Shown in pieces: positions 24,100-33,989 of a stretch of DNA of 64,000 nucleotides (positions are counted from its first letter, which is position 1; every line of letters starts with the position of its first letter). Source of the DNA: Lachnospiraceae bacterium (GTDB lineage: Bacteria > Bacillota > Clostridia > Lachnospirales > Lachnospiraceae); assembly GCA_017558145.1 (NCBI GenBank), contig JAFYWF010000069.1, positions 1 through 64,000 of the forward strand. Direction: 5' to 3'. Position numbers and translations under genes: made by a program. Under the pieces are notes generated by a model. It ran no database searches, was not told the origin of the DNA, and saw nothing but the letters and a program-made list of their open reading frames with translations.

Positions 24100-25794
24100 C
24101 TAGCCAATCTCCATATCAACATCCATTTCTTGTATTTCTTGTTCTATAGTTTTCGTGTTTATATCTTTCGCATTTACGTTTTCCTTCGGTTGGTAACCAT
24201 ATACCTGTGTCAAGGTATTTACAACATCTGATAATTTCATATTTTTTACGTCGTCTGTGGATTTATATCCTAAACTATAGGCTATTTGCGCCTCATTAAA
24301 CACGAATTCAAAATCCTTACTAACCTCCCCTATGGTATCCTCCATACGCAACGAATCTTTGAAATTTTCATTTATCTTATCTAACATCTTGTGCACTTCC
24401 GGAATCACGTTACGATCAAGCTTATTAGGTCCCAGATCAACTGTCGTTTTTTCCGATTTTCCTTTGTTTTCATAAAACGTATTTAATCCATTCTCTTTGT
24501 ACTTATTTTGCCAACCTATGTTAACCCCAAACTGCACTGACTCAACCCAAGACTCAAATAAATTAGCCATTTTCATTCGTGTAATACGCATGGTTGAAGG
24601 AAATGGACGAAACTGTTTTTCTTTCGCTGTGCTATAAGCTTTGGCTTTGTCTTTTAATGCAGTCATACGAGAAACAAAGTTAAAATTCGTTCTATCATCA
24701 GGGTAACTAACAATATCTTTCATTGCCTGCATCATTTCTGTAAACTCCAGGCTGTCATTGTGATTTCCTTTATGTAAATTTTGTTTCTCCCAAAGTTTTT
24801 TTGCACTTTGTTGACAACTTTTAATCCAATCTTCCATAGATACATCTTCCGGAATTTTTTTATTTTCTCCATCAAAAGTTTCGTGATAGGTGTTCTCATA
24901 TTCGTGTAATGCATTGTTCAATTCATCATTCATTCTTTCTTCTTTTAACTTGTCCAGACGCTTTCTCATGCTTTCAACTTTGCTAAATGTAATCCTACTT
25001 GCACTCTTAACCTTATCCAATTTCACTTGCAACTGGTCCATATCTATTTGTAGCTTCTCTGCTTGTAAGCCATACTTCCCTTTCCACGCAGAACCATATC
25101 GTTTCTGCTCTATATCCATCATTTCAAAAGCTTTCTTTTGTTGAGTATAAAACGTTTGCCATTTCTGTACGCCTTTCTGCTCCAAACTATACAATTTTTT
25201 TAATTTGCTATGCTCTCTATCATAGATGGCTTGTTCTTCTTGTATTGTTCTATCCAGTTCTTTATAGCTTCGTTTTAAATTTTTCTTTTCAACATATTTG
25301 ATTTTATCGAGAGTTTCTTTCTTAACTTTCAGAAACTTTTCCTTCTTTTTAACTAACTCGTTCAACGTATCCACATATGCTTCTGCCTTAGTCATCAATG
25401 ATAATTGTTCCGTTCCCGAAAAAATCATATGATAACTCTGCCATTCCTTCGTTCTTGCCAAATTTTCTCCCTGGTTTACAAAGAAACCGTCAATCGTTTT
25501 TCTAACAGTCTCATTAATATTTGCAAAAAATTGGTCACTTACCCTCAGTTTTTCTTCCATTTCGTCGCTTTTTTCTTTAGTTAAATGATATAATTCTGCT
25601 TCAGAAATTTCTTTTAAAATATTTTTTCTTTCATAAAGCTTCTGTATAACTTCAACCATTCCTTTTTCCAGCCCCAGCTTACCCAAATCATTGATATGTA
25701 TCATCGAATCATCATGTAATTTAATCGTATCTGAAACGTCTTTATATATTTTATATTCAGCTCTTACTCTATTTTGTTTTGTGATTAATGACAT
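24100..25794 (-). CDS. Large cytoplasmic coiled-coil protein, unknown function
   Basis: 564 residues without a signal peptide or membrane helix. Residues about 140-310 are a long charged coiled coil; the C-terminal third is more globular (PSTMRITRMKMANLFESWVESVQFGVNIGW) and ends in a very acidic tail, DVDMEIG. GGAGGG precedes ATG 25794. It stands alone between convergent eutH and a lipoprotein gene. I recognise no family. A scaffolding or phage-related structural role is possible but unsupported. Confidence 0.75.
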   Translation of the reverse strand: MSLITKQNRVRAEYKIYKDVSDTIKLHDDSMIHINDLGKLGLEKGMVEVIQKLYERKNILKEISEAELYHLTKEKSDEMEEKLRVSDQFFANINETVRKTIDGFFVNQGENLARTKEWQSYHMIFSGTEQLSLMTKAEAYVDTLNELVKKKEKFLKVKKETLDKIKYVEKKNLKRSYKELDRTIQEEQAIYDREHSKLKKLYSLEQKGVQKWQTFYTQQKKAFEMMDIEQKRYGSAWKGKYGLQAEKLQIDMDQLQVKLDKVKSASRITFSKVESMRKRLDKLKEERMNDELNNALHEYENTYHETFDGENKKIPEDVSMEDWIKSCQQSAKKLWEKQNLHKGNHNDSLEFTEMMQAMKDIVSYPDDRTNFNFVSRMTALKDKAKAYSTAKEKQFRPFPSTMRITRMKMANLFESWVESVQFGVNIGWQNKYKENGLNTFYENKGKSEKTTVDLGPNKLDRNVIPEVHKMLDKINENFKDSLRMEDTIGEVSKDFEFVFNEAQIAYSLGYKSTDDVKNMKLSDVVNTLTQVYGYQPKENVNAKDINTKTIEQEIQEMDVDMEIG

Positions 25795-26019
25795 AAACTA
25801 TCCCTCCGTTATATTAATTTTTAATTGTTCCATTTTTGATGTGGTCATTACATATATTAAATACACCTATTACTAAATACACATAACCTAAATTTATGTA
25901 ACATATAAAATACAAGATATAACTTTTTAAAGCAATCCTATAAGAACGTTTAAAAGAATTACGAATTTATCAAACTTGGAGTATTATTACTCCTTATCCT
26001 CTTAAAAATATTCATATTC

Positions 26020-26853
26020 TCAATATGCTGAAAAAGGAATATATTCTAAAGTTGTGTAACTTCTTTCATTTGCTTCGATGATTGCTTCTGCCACACCATC
26101 GTCATGAGTATCATTTGAAGCATCCCAGTCCTCATCATAGGTAATAAACCAAGGATTATCCTCATCCTCTGCCGCATTAAATATAACCCCCTGCATAAGC
26201 TCTAACTTACCATTATTTAAAGAATAATAGTACCAGGCAGAATTGTATGCACTGTTTGATGCTTCATTGGCAATCATATATACCCCTTCTTCAAGCCACT
26301 GCAAATAATATCTGTTTCTCTCATGTCCGGAAAGTACATGCACCACTTTTCCGTTTGGTGCAGTATAGACATCGTAAAGCATACCTCCTGAAACATCTTT
26401 GGAAACTGCACTGATGAGTAATTCCTCTTTGCCATCCCCATCCAAATCTTTGAATGCATAACCAACATTCTCCAAAGGGCTTCCTTCATAATGATTAGAG
26501 ATTAACGAGGAAATTCCATTTTCAAAATACTTATCTATACTCCACTCCTGTGCAAGTGCCTGATACACCAACTCCATTTGCTCTTTGTATACATTTTCTT
26601 TTCCGCTCTCTTGTGGTTCTTCTTTTTTTACATCTGCAACTTCTTCCACAGATTCTACATCTTCTTCCGTTTTTTCTGCCATTTGTACACTTTCTTCCGT
26701 CTCTGCACTTTCTTCTGATTGATTTTCAGACTTTTCCTCTGTGGAATACTCTGTTGTCGAAGAAGCAATTCCTTCGGTTTTCATCTCTTTACTTTGACAA
26801 CCACTAATCATCATGGCAACTGTCATTAACAATAATACTACTCTTATTTTCAT
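26020..26853 (-). CDS. Lipoprotein with acidic linker and DxDGDG calcium-like loop
   Basis: 277 residues. A lipoprotein signal peptide ends in the lipobox ISGC (Cys19), so the mature protein is anchored to the outer face of the membrane. A Ser/Glu-rich low-complexity linker follows (about 25-95), then a globular domain with FKDLDGDGKEELLISA, a calcium-binding-like loop common in surface proteins, and a strand-rich C-terminus. The function is unknown. The gene is monocistronic. Confidence 0.8.
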   Translation of the reverse strand: MKIRVVLLLMTVAMMISGCQSKEMKTEGIASSTTEYSTEEKSENQSEESAETEESVQMAEKTEEDVESVEEVADVKKEEPQESGKENVYKEQMELVYQALAQEWSIDKYFENGISSLISNHYEGSPLENVGYAFKDLDGDGKEELLISAVSKDVSGGMLYDVYTAPNGKVVHVLSGHERNRYYLQWLEEGVYMIANEASNSAYNSAWYYYSLNNGKLELMQGVIFNAAEDEDNPWFITYDEDWDASNDTHDDGVAEAIIEANERSYTTLEYIPFSAY

Positions 26854-27313
26854 AAACTACACTCTTTTCCTTTTTTCCAATATTTTTATCTGGTATTTTC
26901 CAAATTAGAAGCACAAAGACTCAATCCCTCCACGCTAATCTGACGAAGTGATTTCTTAACGGTAAAATACTTTAGTTCCCCCTATTTAACTCTACAAGTC
27001 TACGAATATAAGTGTTATGTGCAATTTAAGTCACCCCTACCAACTTATTTCTATTCATGTCTTTGTAAATTCTTATTGTTTATAATACTACTTTTATGTA
27101 ACCAAATCCTAACCGATACTATGGATTATATTCCTTTTTTCATTTCAAAATAGGTGCTGCTATCATGCACTTCTTTAAACCAGAAGTTACTTTGGCAAAT
27201 GAGGTAGGTCACTTTATTTTAATAACACTATAATTAACCGTAACACTTTTGCCTAAACCGTGTATATAAAAGTAAGCACTCAACTATCCCAAAAGAAAGA
27301 GAGGAACAATATA
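26854..27313. other. 460-bp gap without a recognisable gene
   Basis: I see no coding frame with a ribosome site and no RNA gene here. A TATAAT at about 27228 could be a -10 for the downstream small membrane protein, but its -35 is poor. Confidence 0.5.
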
Positions 27314-27565
27314 ATGAATTGGAAAAATATTTCTACATCACATAAGGTTGCTACAGTCATTGCCAGCATCGCAGCTATACTTGCAATGATAAATATGGTG
27401 AAACCGGAACTATTCCCTATAGACATGACCACTCCTGCTATCTCGGTTTTTACTATATGCGGAGCATTACTCTGCTGGAATCAGAAACGTAAGCTATCTT
27501 ATCTAATGCTTGCTGCTTCGATTTTTTCACTGGTTTGCTTTTTTTTAGAACTGCTTTTTTTATAA
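27314..27565 (+). CDS. Small membrane protein, three predicted spans
   Basis: 83 residues from ATG 27314, behind AGAGAGG. Three hydrophobic segments (about 10-28, 37-53 and 60-82) make up nearly all of it, with NQKRK as a positive inner loop. No family is recognised. An in-frame extension to 27260 has no ribosome site. Confidence 0.65.
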   Translation: MNWKNISTSHKVATVIASIAAILAMINMVKPELFPIDMTTPAISVFTICGALLCWNQKRKLSYLMLAASIFSLVCFFLELLFL

Positions 27566-27568
27566 TTC

Positions 27569-27612
27569 AAAAAAAGCCAACTGGATTTACTCCAGTCGGC
27601 TATGTCTTTTTT
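27569..27612. terminator. Bidirectional terminator
   Basis: Arms AGCCAACTGGA (27575-27585) and TCCAGTCGGCT (27591-27601), one mismatch. A7 on the left serves the minus-strand carrier gene and TCTTTTTT on the right serves the small membrane protein. Confidence 0.85.
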
Positions 27613-27700
27613 CTCTATACTGCTATCTGCATTTTTATCTTTCTCTGTTTGGCTAAACCTCGACCTCCACGCCAAATACGATAATCATAGAAACACTGAC

Positions 27701-29269
27701 CTAATTATGTAATATATCATGATCCAGCATATTCAGTTCATCTGCAACTTCAATTAAAGTGAGCTGCCAGCCGGAACCATTGATTGCTGTTCCCGGGAAA
27801 TCCATAATTGAACAAATCGCAAGAGCAATACCGATCATTTCCATATGTATTCCTTGCTGTGTAAATGCCACAGTAAGTCCCATCAACATTCCCCCTGGTA
27901 TCGGAGGCATAGCAAATGCCACTAATAGATTGGTCAAAAATCCTGTCAAAAGCCATGGTACGGTAATTGGAATACCGCAAGATTTTGCAAACATAATCTC
28001 CATACCGAATAATACAAACAACATATCCGGCATAAATAATACCTGTCCCAAAGGAATTCCGAACTCAACTATTTGCTTATGTATCCCTAATTTCTTAACT
28101 GCATCCTTTGTATTCGTAGCAAAGGCCGCAGATGTAGACGCTGTCATCAGCAAAATTATCAAAGTCGGAAAAACCTTTTTAAAAAGCAATACTGGAGAAA
28201 CTTTTTTTCTAAAAGCAATCTGCAAAAAATTCACTATATAAAAAATGGCCATCATAAGAATACTTACTACAATTAATTTCCATGAATCTAACATCGAATC
28301 GAGATTTCCATTTAAGATCATGCATGTAAATAATAGAAAAATCAAGATTGGCATGGCAGAAGAAAGTACTGTCATAATTGTCTGAATAATAGAAGATATC
28401 TGCTCCACAAGTTTAAAAACATTGTCTACTCTTGAGGAAAGGGTAAGCATTGCTAGTCCTACAATAACTGCAATAAAAATCAATTGCATAGTATTACCGC
28501 TTACAAAAGGTTCGAATAGATTAGATGGAACAATTCCATAAATCAAATCAAAAACCTGTGAAAAATTAACATTTCCTCCATTACCTAATTTTACATTATA
28601 TATAAAATAACCAACTCCTACAGCAAAACAATTAATAAGAAGCATCCTTCCTATAATTGTTTTGATAATTTTACTTCCTATCTTACCAAAATTTTCTATA
28701 TTACCCATAGAACATATACTACCAAGTACAGAACAAAAAATCAGTGGCCCAGATACTGCTGAAATCAATCCCATAAAAGAATCTGTTGCCGGAGTCAAAA
28801 AATAATTATTTATCCCTGTATAAACATCTTTTGGAAGAAAAGTAAGACCAAAGCCCGCAAGCATTGAAAGTATAATTGCAAAAATCAGTTTCATGGTATC
28901 CGAAAGTGGTTTTTTCTTAGCTGTAAATATAATACGATTCTTTCCCTTTTTGTAACTTCGAACAGGAATCATACCAATTCCAGCAAGCAGACTTCTGGTA
29001 AGTTCATCTTCCTCCTCTATTTTTTCAAAGGGATCATAAGACTCCCCTGGTATAATTACTTCTACTTTTATAGAAGAAATCCGTTTTATACAACGAACAG
29101 TACAGGAAACTGTTTCTCCAAAGCGAGCTTGATATGCCAGTAACTCTTCCTCTAACATAAGTTTTATGCGTAATGCCTCACGTCTCTCAACTTGAAAGTT
29201 TTCAAGAGATTTCTCCATATCGTCACAAATATTGTTAATGTTTTCATTCGTCAAAAAATATTTTTCCAT
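27701..29269 (-). CDS. Dicarboxylate/amino acid:cation symporter with soluble N-terminal domain
   Basis: 522 residues. Residues 126-520 are a Na+/dicarboxylate/amino-acid symporter (SDF/DAACS) with the hairpin-loop region STSAAFATNTKDAVKKLG and the later GMLMGLTVAFTQQGI and GSGWQLTLIEVADELN. The first 120 residues are an unusual hydrophilic domain (VERREALRIKLMLEEELLAY, later VIIPGESYDPF) that faintly resembles a degenerate GHKL-type ATPase half. Canonical members of about 400-430 residues lack it. It probably imports an acidic amino acid or dicarboxylate, possibly gated by the extra domain (inference). GAAGGGAG precedes ATG 29269. Confidence 0.88.
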   Translation of the reverse strand: MEKYFLTNENINNICDDMEKSLENFQVERREALRIKLMLEEELLAYQARFGETVSCTVRCIKRISSIKVEVIIPGESYDPFEKIEEEDELTRSLLAGIGMIPVRSYKKGKNRIIFTAKKKPLSDTMKLIFAIILSMLAGFGLTFLPKDVYTGINNYFLTPATDSFMGLISAVSGPLIFCSVLGSICSMGNIENFGKIGSKIIKTIIGRMLLINCFAVGVGYFIYNVKLGNGGNVNFSQVFDLIYGIVPSNLFEPFVSGNTMQLIFIAVIVGLAMLTLSSRVDNVFKLVEQISSIIQTIMTVLSSAMPILIFLLFTCMILNGNLDSMLDSWKLIVVSILMMAIFYIVNFLQIAFRKKVSPVLLFKKVFPTLIILLMTASTSAAFATNTKDAVKKLGIHKQIVEFGIPLGQVLFMPDMLFVLFGMEIMFAKSCGIPITVPWLLTGFLTNLLVAFAMPPIPGGMLMGLTVAFTQQGIHMEMIGIALAICSIMDFPGTAINGSGWQLTLIEVADELNMLDHDILHN

Positions 29270-29351
29270 ATCGACTCCCTTCTCACTGTTTCTACCTTAT
29301 AGTTTAAGAATCATCTATTTGTCAATGTTTTTTGTGTAGAATATCTAAAAT

Positions 29352-29402
29352 AAAAAAACACTGCAATCCCAAATATTTAAGTAATTATGGGATTACAGTG
29401 TT
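29352..29402 (-). terminator. Terminator after gldA
   Basis: 15-bp arms AACACTGCAATCCCA (29357-29371) and TGGGATTACAGTGTT (29388-29402), one mismatch, followed on the minus strand by T7. Confidence 0.9.
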
Positions 29403-29451
29403 CTTGTTAATCTTTGCTAAATATTAAAATTATTGAATAGAAAATCAAAAA

Positions 29452-30537
29452 TTACACCATTGTTTTTCCAATCGCATCCGCTGCCAAAATCGCTGCATAG
29501 ATATCTTTTGCAGTTACTGCAAAAGGCATATTTACAACAGTATCTACTGCTGTCGCTTCTGCAACTGCCATAATTTCTTCTTCTTTAATTTCTGTAATTC
29601 CAAGTTCACCTAATGTTACAGGAAGCCCTACTCTTACACAAAAATCAAGAACTTCATATAATTCTTCTTCAGGAGAATTTTCTAATACTAACTGCACAAT
29701 GGTACCGAAAGCAACTTTTTCTCCATGATACATATGGTGACACTGCGGAAGTACTGTAAGACCATTATGAACTGCATGTGCACCTGCAAGTCCACCGGAT
29801 TCAAATCCAATGCCGGAAAGTAAGGTATTTGCCTCTACTACATTTTCAACAGCTTTTGTACAAACATGAGCTTCTGCTGCTAACATAGCTAATTCACCTT
29901 CTGCGATCAATGTTTCATAACATTTTTTTGCTAATGTCATAGCTGCTACCGTTGGAAGTCCTCCTGCACAAGAGTTTGCACTGGATGCTTCACATGCTCT
30001 TGCTTCAAAATATGTAGCTAATGCATCGCCCATACCGGAAACTAATAATCTGGCAGGAGCTTTCACAATAACATCTGTATCCACTAATACTAAATTAGGA
30101 TTTGCAGGCAACCAATAATAATCTTCAAATACACCTTCATCAGAATATACTACTGACAATGCTGAACAAGGTGCATCTGTAGATGCAATGGTAGGTACAA
30201 TTGCTACAGGTATACTGTTTTCATAAGCAACCGCTTTGGACGTATCAAGGATTTTTCCGCCACCAACACCAACTACTACGTCGATACCATTTTCTTTTAC
30301 AATATTTACTAATCTTGCAATTTCATTTCTGGAACATTCTCCGTTAAAATCTTCATAAAGAATTTCCACTTCTGCTTCTTGAAAAGATTTTTCAATTGTT
30401 TCTGCATTTCTCTTTCTTCCGGATGGAGAAACCACAATCAAAGCTTTTTTCCCAAGCTTTGCAACATATGCTCCAAGATTTGCCATTTCACCTGCACCTT
30501 GTACATATTTTCCCGGTGCTATAATTACTTTTCCCAT
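29452..30537 (-). CDS. gldA: Glycerol dehydrogenase (iron/zinc-type)
   Basis: 361 residues. NAD+ binds at GVGGGKILDTSKA (90-102). The metal ligands are Asp171 (SGMGDALATYFEA), His254 (AGAHAVHNG) and His271 (HGEKVAFG), at the positions I recall for GldA. It oxidises glycerol to dihydroxyacetone, or reduces the reverse substrate, in the cytosol. It is monocistronic with its own terminator; GGGAGG precedes ATG 30537. A 1,2-propanediol or other diol dehydrogenase role is also possible in this family. Confidence 0.9.
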   Translation of the reverse strand: MGKVIIAPGKYVQGAGEMANLGAYVAKLGKKALIVVSPSGRKRNAETIEKSFQEAEVEILYEDFNGECSRNEIARLVNIVKENGIDVVVGVGGGKILDTSKAVAYENSIPVAIVPTIASTDAPCSALSVVYSDEGVFEDYYWLPANPNLVLVDTDVIVKAPARLLVSGMGDALATYFEARACEASSANSCAGGLPTVAAMTLAKKCYETLIAEGELAMLAAEAHVCTKAVENVVEANTLLSGIGFESGGLAGAHAVHNGLTVLPQCHHMYHGEKVAFGTIVQLVLENSPEEELYEVLDFCVRVGLPVTLGELGITEIKEEEIMAVAEATAVDTVVNMPFAVTAKDIYAAILAADAIGKTMV

Positions 30538-30712
30538 AAAAACCTCCCATAATTGATTGATATAAAACTATTACATTCATAGTCTATCATTCTATAGATG
30601 TTCCTGCAATGATTTCTCTGATTCTTCTCTATTCAAAAGCAAATTTGTCATACTCAAATTTTATATAAAAAACGCCAAATATCTTGTTATTCGAAAACTT
30701 CTTTTTTATAAA

Positions 30713-30748
30713 AATAGCACCTTACTTCTTTTTAAATTAGATGCTATT
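30713..30748 (-). terminator. Weak terminator after the STAND gene
   Basis: Short arms AATAGCA (30713-30719) and TGCTATT (30742-30748) followed on the minus strand by T5. The rest of 30538-30799 shows no gene. Confidence 0.5.
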
Positions 30749-30799
30749 CCTCTTAAGCCTTTGTTTTTTTAACTTTTTCAATTCATATCCTTGTTGTAT

Positions 30800-33745
30800 T
30801 TAATCAAAAATATGTTTTTGTATTTCAGCATACTTCTCGCGTAATTCTTTTTCTTTTATCTCATCTCCCATTTCTCTATATTCTTCTGCAAGATTATTCA
30901 TAGAAGCCAAAGTATTAGGATGTTCCTCGCCAAGTATATTTTTCATTGATTCATAACATTGTTCCATTAATTCTTTGGCAATTTGGTGTTCTCCTAATTC
31001 ACGATATTGTATGGCAAGATTATTTAAAGAAGCTAACGTATCCGGATCTTCCTCTCCTAAAACACGCTTTCTTATTTCATAACACTGCTCCATTAATTCT
31101 TTGGCTGTTTCATATTCTTCTAATTCGCCATACTGTAGAGCAAGATAATTAAGAATATTTAATGTATCTGGATCCTCTTCTCCCCAAATACGTTTTTGTA
31201 TTTCATAACATTGTTCACATAATTCTTTCGCTGTTTCATATTCCTCAAATTCACTATATTCTATAATAAGATTTTGAAGAGAATTTATTGTACTGGGATG
31301 CTCTTCTCCTAACACTCGTTTTTGTATCTCATAACATCGCTCAAATAATTCTAATGCTTCTTCATATTCTTCCAATTCGCGATATTCTGTTGCTAAATTA
31401 TAAAGCGAAATTAGGGTATTCGGGTGTTCCTCGCCTAAAGTCTGCTTTTGCAACTCATAACACTGCTCCCCTAATTTTTTTGCTGTTAAATGTTCTCCCA
31501 ATGCACTATATTCTAACACAAGATTTATAAGAGCTCCTAAAGTACTAGGATGTTCCTCGCCCAATACATTCTTCTGTATTTCATAACATTGTTCTGCCAA
31601 TTCTTTTGCTGTTACGTGATCACCTAATTCACTATATCTTGCTACAAGATTATTAAGAGCACCTAAAGTTCTTGGGTGTTCCTCCCCAAATACTTGTTTT
31701 TCAATTTTATAACATTGTTCTGCCAATTCTTTTGCTGTGAGATAATCTTCTAACTGACTATATACAATTGCCAAATTATTAAGCGAATATAATGTATCCG
31801 GGTCCTCTTCTCCTAATACACGTTTACTTATCTCATAACACTCTTCGTTTAATCTTTTTGCTGTATGGTAATCTCCTAATTGACTATAATCAATCGCAAG
31901 ATTATTTAAACAGTACAATGTATCCGGATCCTCTTCTCCTAACACACGTTTTCTGATTTCATAACATTGCTCCATAATGTCTTTTGCTTTTTGGTACTCA
32001 CCATTATAATAAAATACCATAGAATACATACTCATAGCGCGCAGTGTTACATTAGATTCTTTCGGTAAATATTCCATTGCATATTCATAAATAGAAGTCG
32101 CTAAGTCTTGAGCACTTTGATATTGTCCCATTTCCAACAAATCATAAATATACACACAAGCACAACGCACTCTTATTATATGGGAACACGGATTTTTCAT
32201 AAAATAATCATAAATTTTTTTGGATAGAATTGCATTTTTATGATAGTCACCTTCGTATTCTCGAATGTATTCTAATTCATCCAAAAACTCACTTAATTCT
32301 TCATCTGAGAAAACAAACTGATTTGTTACTTCCAATATCTCAAACAACCAAGATAACATGCTCCATTGTTCTTCTTCACTTTCGTCATTAAAGATTTCAT
32401 CTTTTATAAACTCTAAAACTGCTTTTTGTATTTTTTCAATATTCTCGCATACACTCCTTGCCACTACTCTACAAGTCTCATGAAGTTTATATCTCGCACC
32501 TTCCGCTTCTACTAAGGAAAGTTTTAAAATGACGCTAAGCTCTGGAAGATAAGAATTATATTCCACCTTATTTGCAATGTTCTCTACCATTTTCACAGTC
32601 CATACACTTGGTAACCAAGAGATTAATTCCATTAGCCTGCGGGTAGGCTTATCCATATATCTTAAATATCTTTGAGCTAACTCAGATGTATCTTTCCCAA
32701 AACACTCTATGTCGGGTCGACAATTCTTTTTAATTATTTCTTCATATGTTCTTACACATATATCCATATAAACAGGAGTTCCATGACTCAATTCATATAA
32801 TTGTTCACATAATCTATGATCTGTAATACCAGCTTTTGCAAAATACTGAATCGCATCCTTGTCTGATAAATTTCCCATAAGATGCAGATTCTCTTTAGGC
32901 ATAATATCTTCTTTCCATTTGATTTTTTCTCGGCCAGCTACCACCCATAGAGTATTTGGGATTTCTACAAGTCGTCTGAAATTTGCATGAATCCAATTAT
33001 CTTTTCCTACTGATAATTCCCCTTCACTCAAATCATCTATATATCGTTCATATCCATCCAAAAAAATAACAAATGGTCTTGTTCTCTTTATCATATGTTT
33101 ACCTACATCATACACAAAAAATTGATGCAAATATTCATTGACTAATGTCTTACAATCCAATCCATTTATTAACTTATAAAGATTAGCCTCTCTTCCACTT
33201 TCTTCTTTTTGATGCTTAACTTTATTGTTTAAAGATACAATACCATCAATAACTTTTGCTGCCGAACCTACCCCCGGAACAAATTCTCCAACGATACTAA
33301 GTGCAACATCCACTATGGGATTTTCTATCAATGATTTTGCCGTTTCTTCTTTTATTTTTTCAAAGTCTCTAGTACCCTCACTACATATTTTAGAAATTGC
33401 TGCATCAAAAATCGGAAAAGATAACCCTTTTATCCTTAAACACATTTCCCGTGAAAGGCGAAATAATAAGGCTTCCTTAGTAGTATACTCTTCGAAATTA
33501 TATGACATATGATCTAAACCGTTACTTTCTTCTACTCGTTCATCAATTTCTTCTCCGATTTTTTTGACTAGAGTACTTTTTCCAATTCCCCCAACACCAT
33601 AGAAACCAATTGCAGAAACACTACCGGGAATCATAGCATCATAAACATCCCAGAAAGCTTTCCTAGGTTCTTCTCTATCAGTAAATAAATCTTCAGCTTT
33701 TTTTGTATTAAAATCCTCAATGGTATAAAGTTCCGGTTGCAGCAT
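30800..33745 (-). CDS. STAND/NB-ARC-type ATPase with nine kinesin-light-chain-like TPR units
   Basis: 981 residues. A P-loop, GVGGIGKST (50-58), and Walker B, PFVIFLDGYERY (Asp230), define an AP-ATPase/NACHT-like nucleotide switch. A winged-helix-like region (about 370-440) and a helical part follow, then nine 42-residue repeats typified by LGEEDPDTLYSLNNLAIVYS. There is no N-terminal effector domain beyond about 40 residues and no membrane helix. Such proteins switch oligomeric state on ligand binding and occur in bacterial immunity (Avs-like) and in transcription control; which applies here cannot be told. The gene is monocistronic; AAAGGAGA precedes ATG 33745. Confidence 0.88.
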   Translation of the reverse strand: MLQPELYTIEDFNTKKAEDLFTDREEPRKAFWDVYDAMIPGSVSAIGFYGVGGIGKSTLVKKIGEEIDERVEESNGLDHMSYNFEEYTTKEALLFRLSREMCLRIKGLSFPIFDAAISKICSEGTRDFEKIKEETAKSLIENPIVDVALSIVGEFVPGVGSAAKVIDGIVSLNNKVKHQKEESGREANLYKLINGLDCKTLVNEYLHQFFVYDVGKHMIKRTRPFVIFLDGYERYIDDLSEGELSVGKDNWIHANFRRLVEIPNTLWVVAGREKIKWKEDIMPKENLHLMGNLSDKDAIQYFAKAGITDHRLCEQLYELSHGTPVYMDICVRTYEEIIKKNCRPDIECFGKDTSELAQRYLRYMDKPTRRLMELISWLPSVWTVKMVENIANKVEYNSYLPELSVILKLSLVEAEGARYKLHETCRVVARSVCENIEKIQKAVLEFIKDEIFNDESEEEQWSMLSWLFEILEVTNQFVFSDEELSEFLDELEYIREYEGDYHKNAILSKKIYDYFMKNPCSHIIRVRCACVYIYDLLEMGQYQSAQDLATSIYEYAMEYLPKESNVTLRAMSMYSMVFYYNGEYQKAKDIMEQCYEIRKRVLGEEDPDTLYCLNNLAIDYSQLGDYHTAKRLNEECYEISKRVLGEEDPDTLYSLNNLAIVYSQLEDYLTAKELAEQCYKIEKQVFGEEHPRTLGALNNLVARYSELGDHVTAKELAEQCYEIQKNVLGEEHPSTLGALINLVLEYSALGEHLTAKKLGEQCYELQKQTLGEEHPNTLISLYNLATEYRELEEYEEALELFERCYEIQKRVLGEEHPSTINSLQNLIIEYSEFEEYETAKELCEQCYEIQKRIWGEEDPDTLNILNYLALQYGELEEYETAKELMEQCYEIRKRVLGEEDPDTLASLNNLAIQYRELGEHQIAKELMEQCYESMKNILGEEHPNTLASMNNLAEEYREMGDEIKEKELREKYAEIQKHIFD
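30803..31940 (-). repeat. Tandem 126-bp repeats encoding TPR units
   Basis: Nine consecutive 126-bp units, each beginning with codons for GEE(D/H)P. The units differ by substitutions but keep length exactly, typical of an expanding TPR array. Confidence 0.85.
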
Positions 33746-33923
33746 ATTTCTTCTCCTTTACATTGTATTCTTATCATCCTTTAATTTCAAAAAGGCTTAT
33801 CCATTTTTCTTACGTTCCTCTAAAAACACATGAATATATATTTTATATAACAACATTATACTATTTAAAATATACACAAGAAAAGATTACTTTTCATTTT
33901 ATAAAAATATATTTTTCACTTTA

Positions 33924-33955
33924 TAGTGGTAAATCACTAAATTATCTGTTATACT
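33924..33955 (+). promoter_or_regulatory. Candidate promoter/operator of putP
   Basis: A TATACT -10 (33950-33955) lies about 35 bases before the putP start. Upstream is the palindrome TAGTG-gtaaat-CACTA (33924-33939), overlapping the -35 position, which may be an operator. The -35 itself is poor. Confidence 0.4.
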
Positions 33956-33989
33956 GTACAAAGTATTTAAAAAACAGAGGAGAAATATT

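Noticed and set aside
26274..26489. Alternative frame inside the lipoprotein gene
   Set aside because: Shadow frame without start signals; the lipoprotein frame has a lipobox and composition typical of real genes.
30803..31940. Regular repeats that could be mistaken for a CRISPR array
   Set aside because: The period of 126 bp is a multiple of three, the units are coding and diverged, and there are no spacers; they encode TPR motifs.
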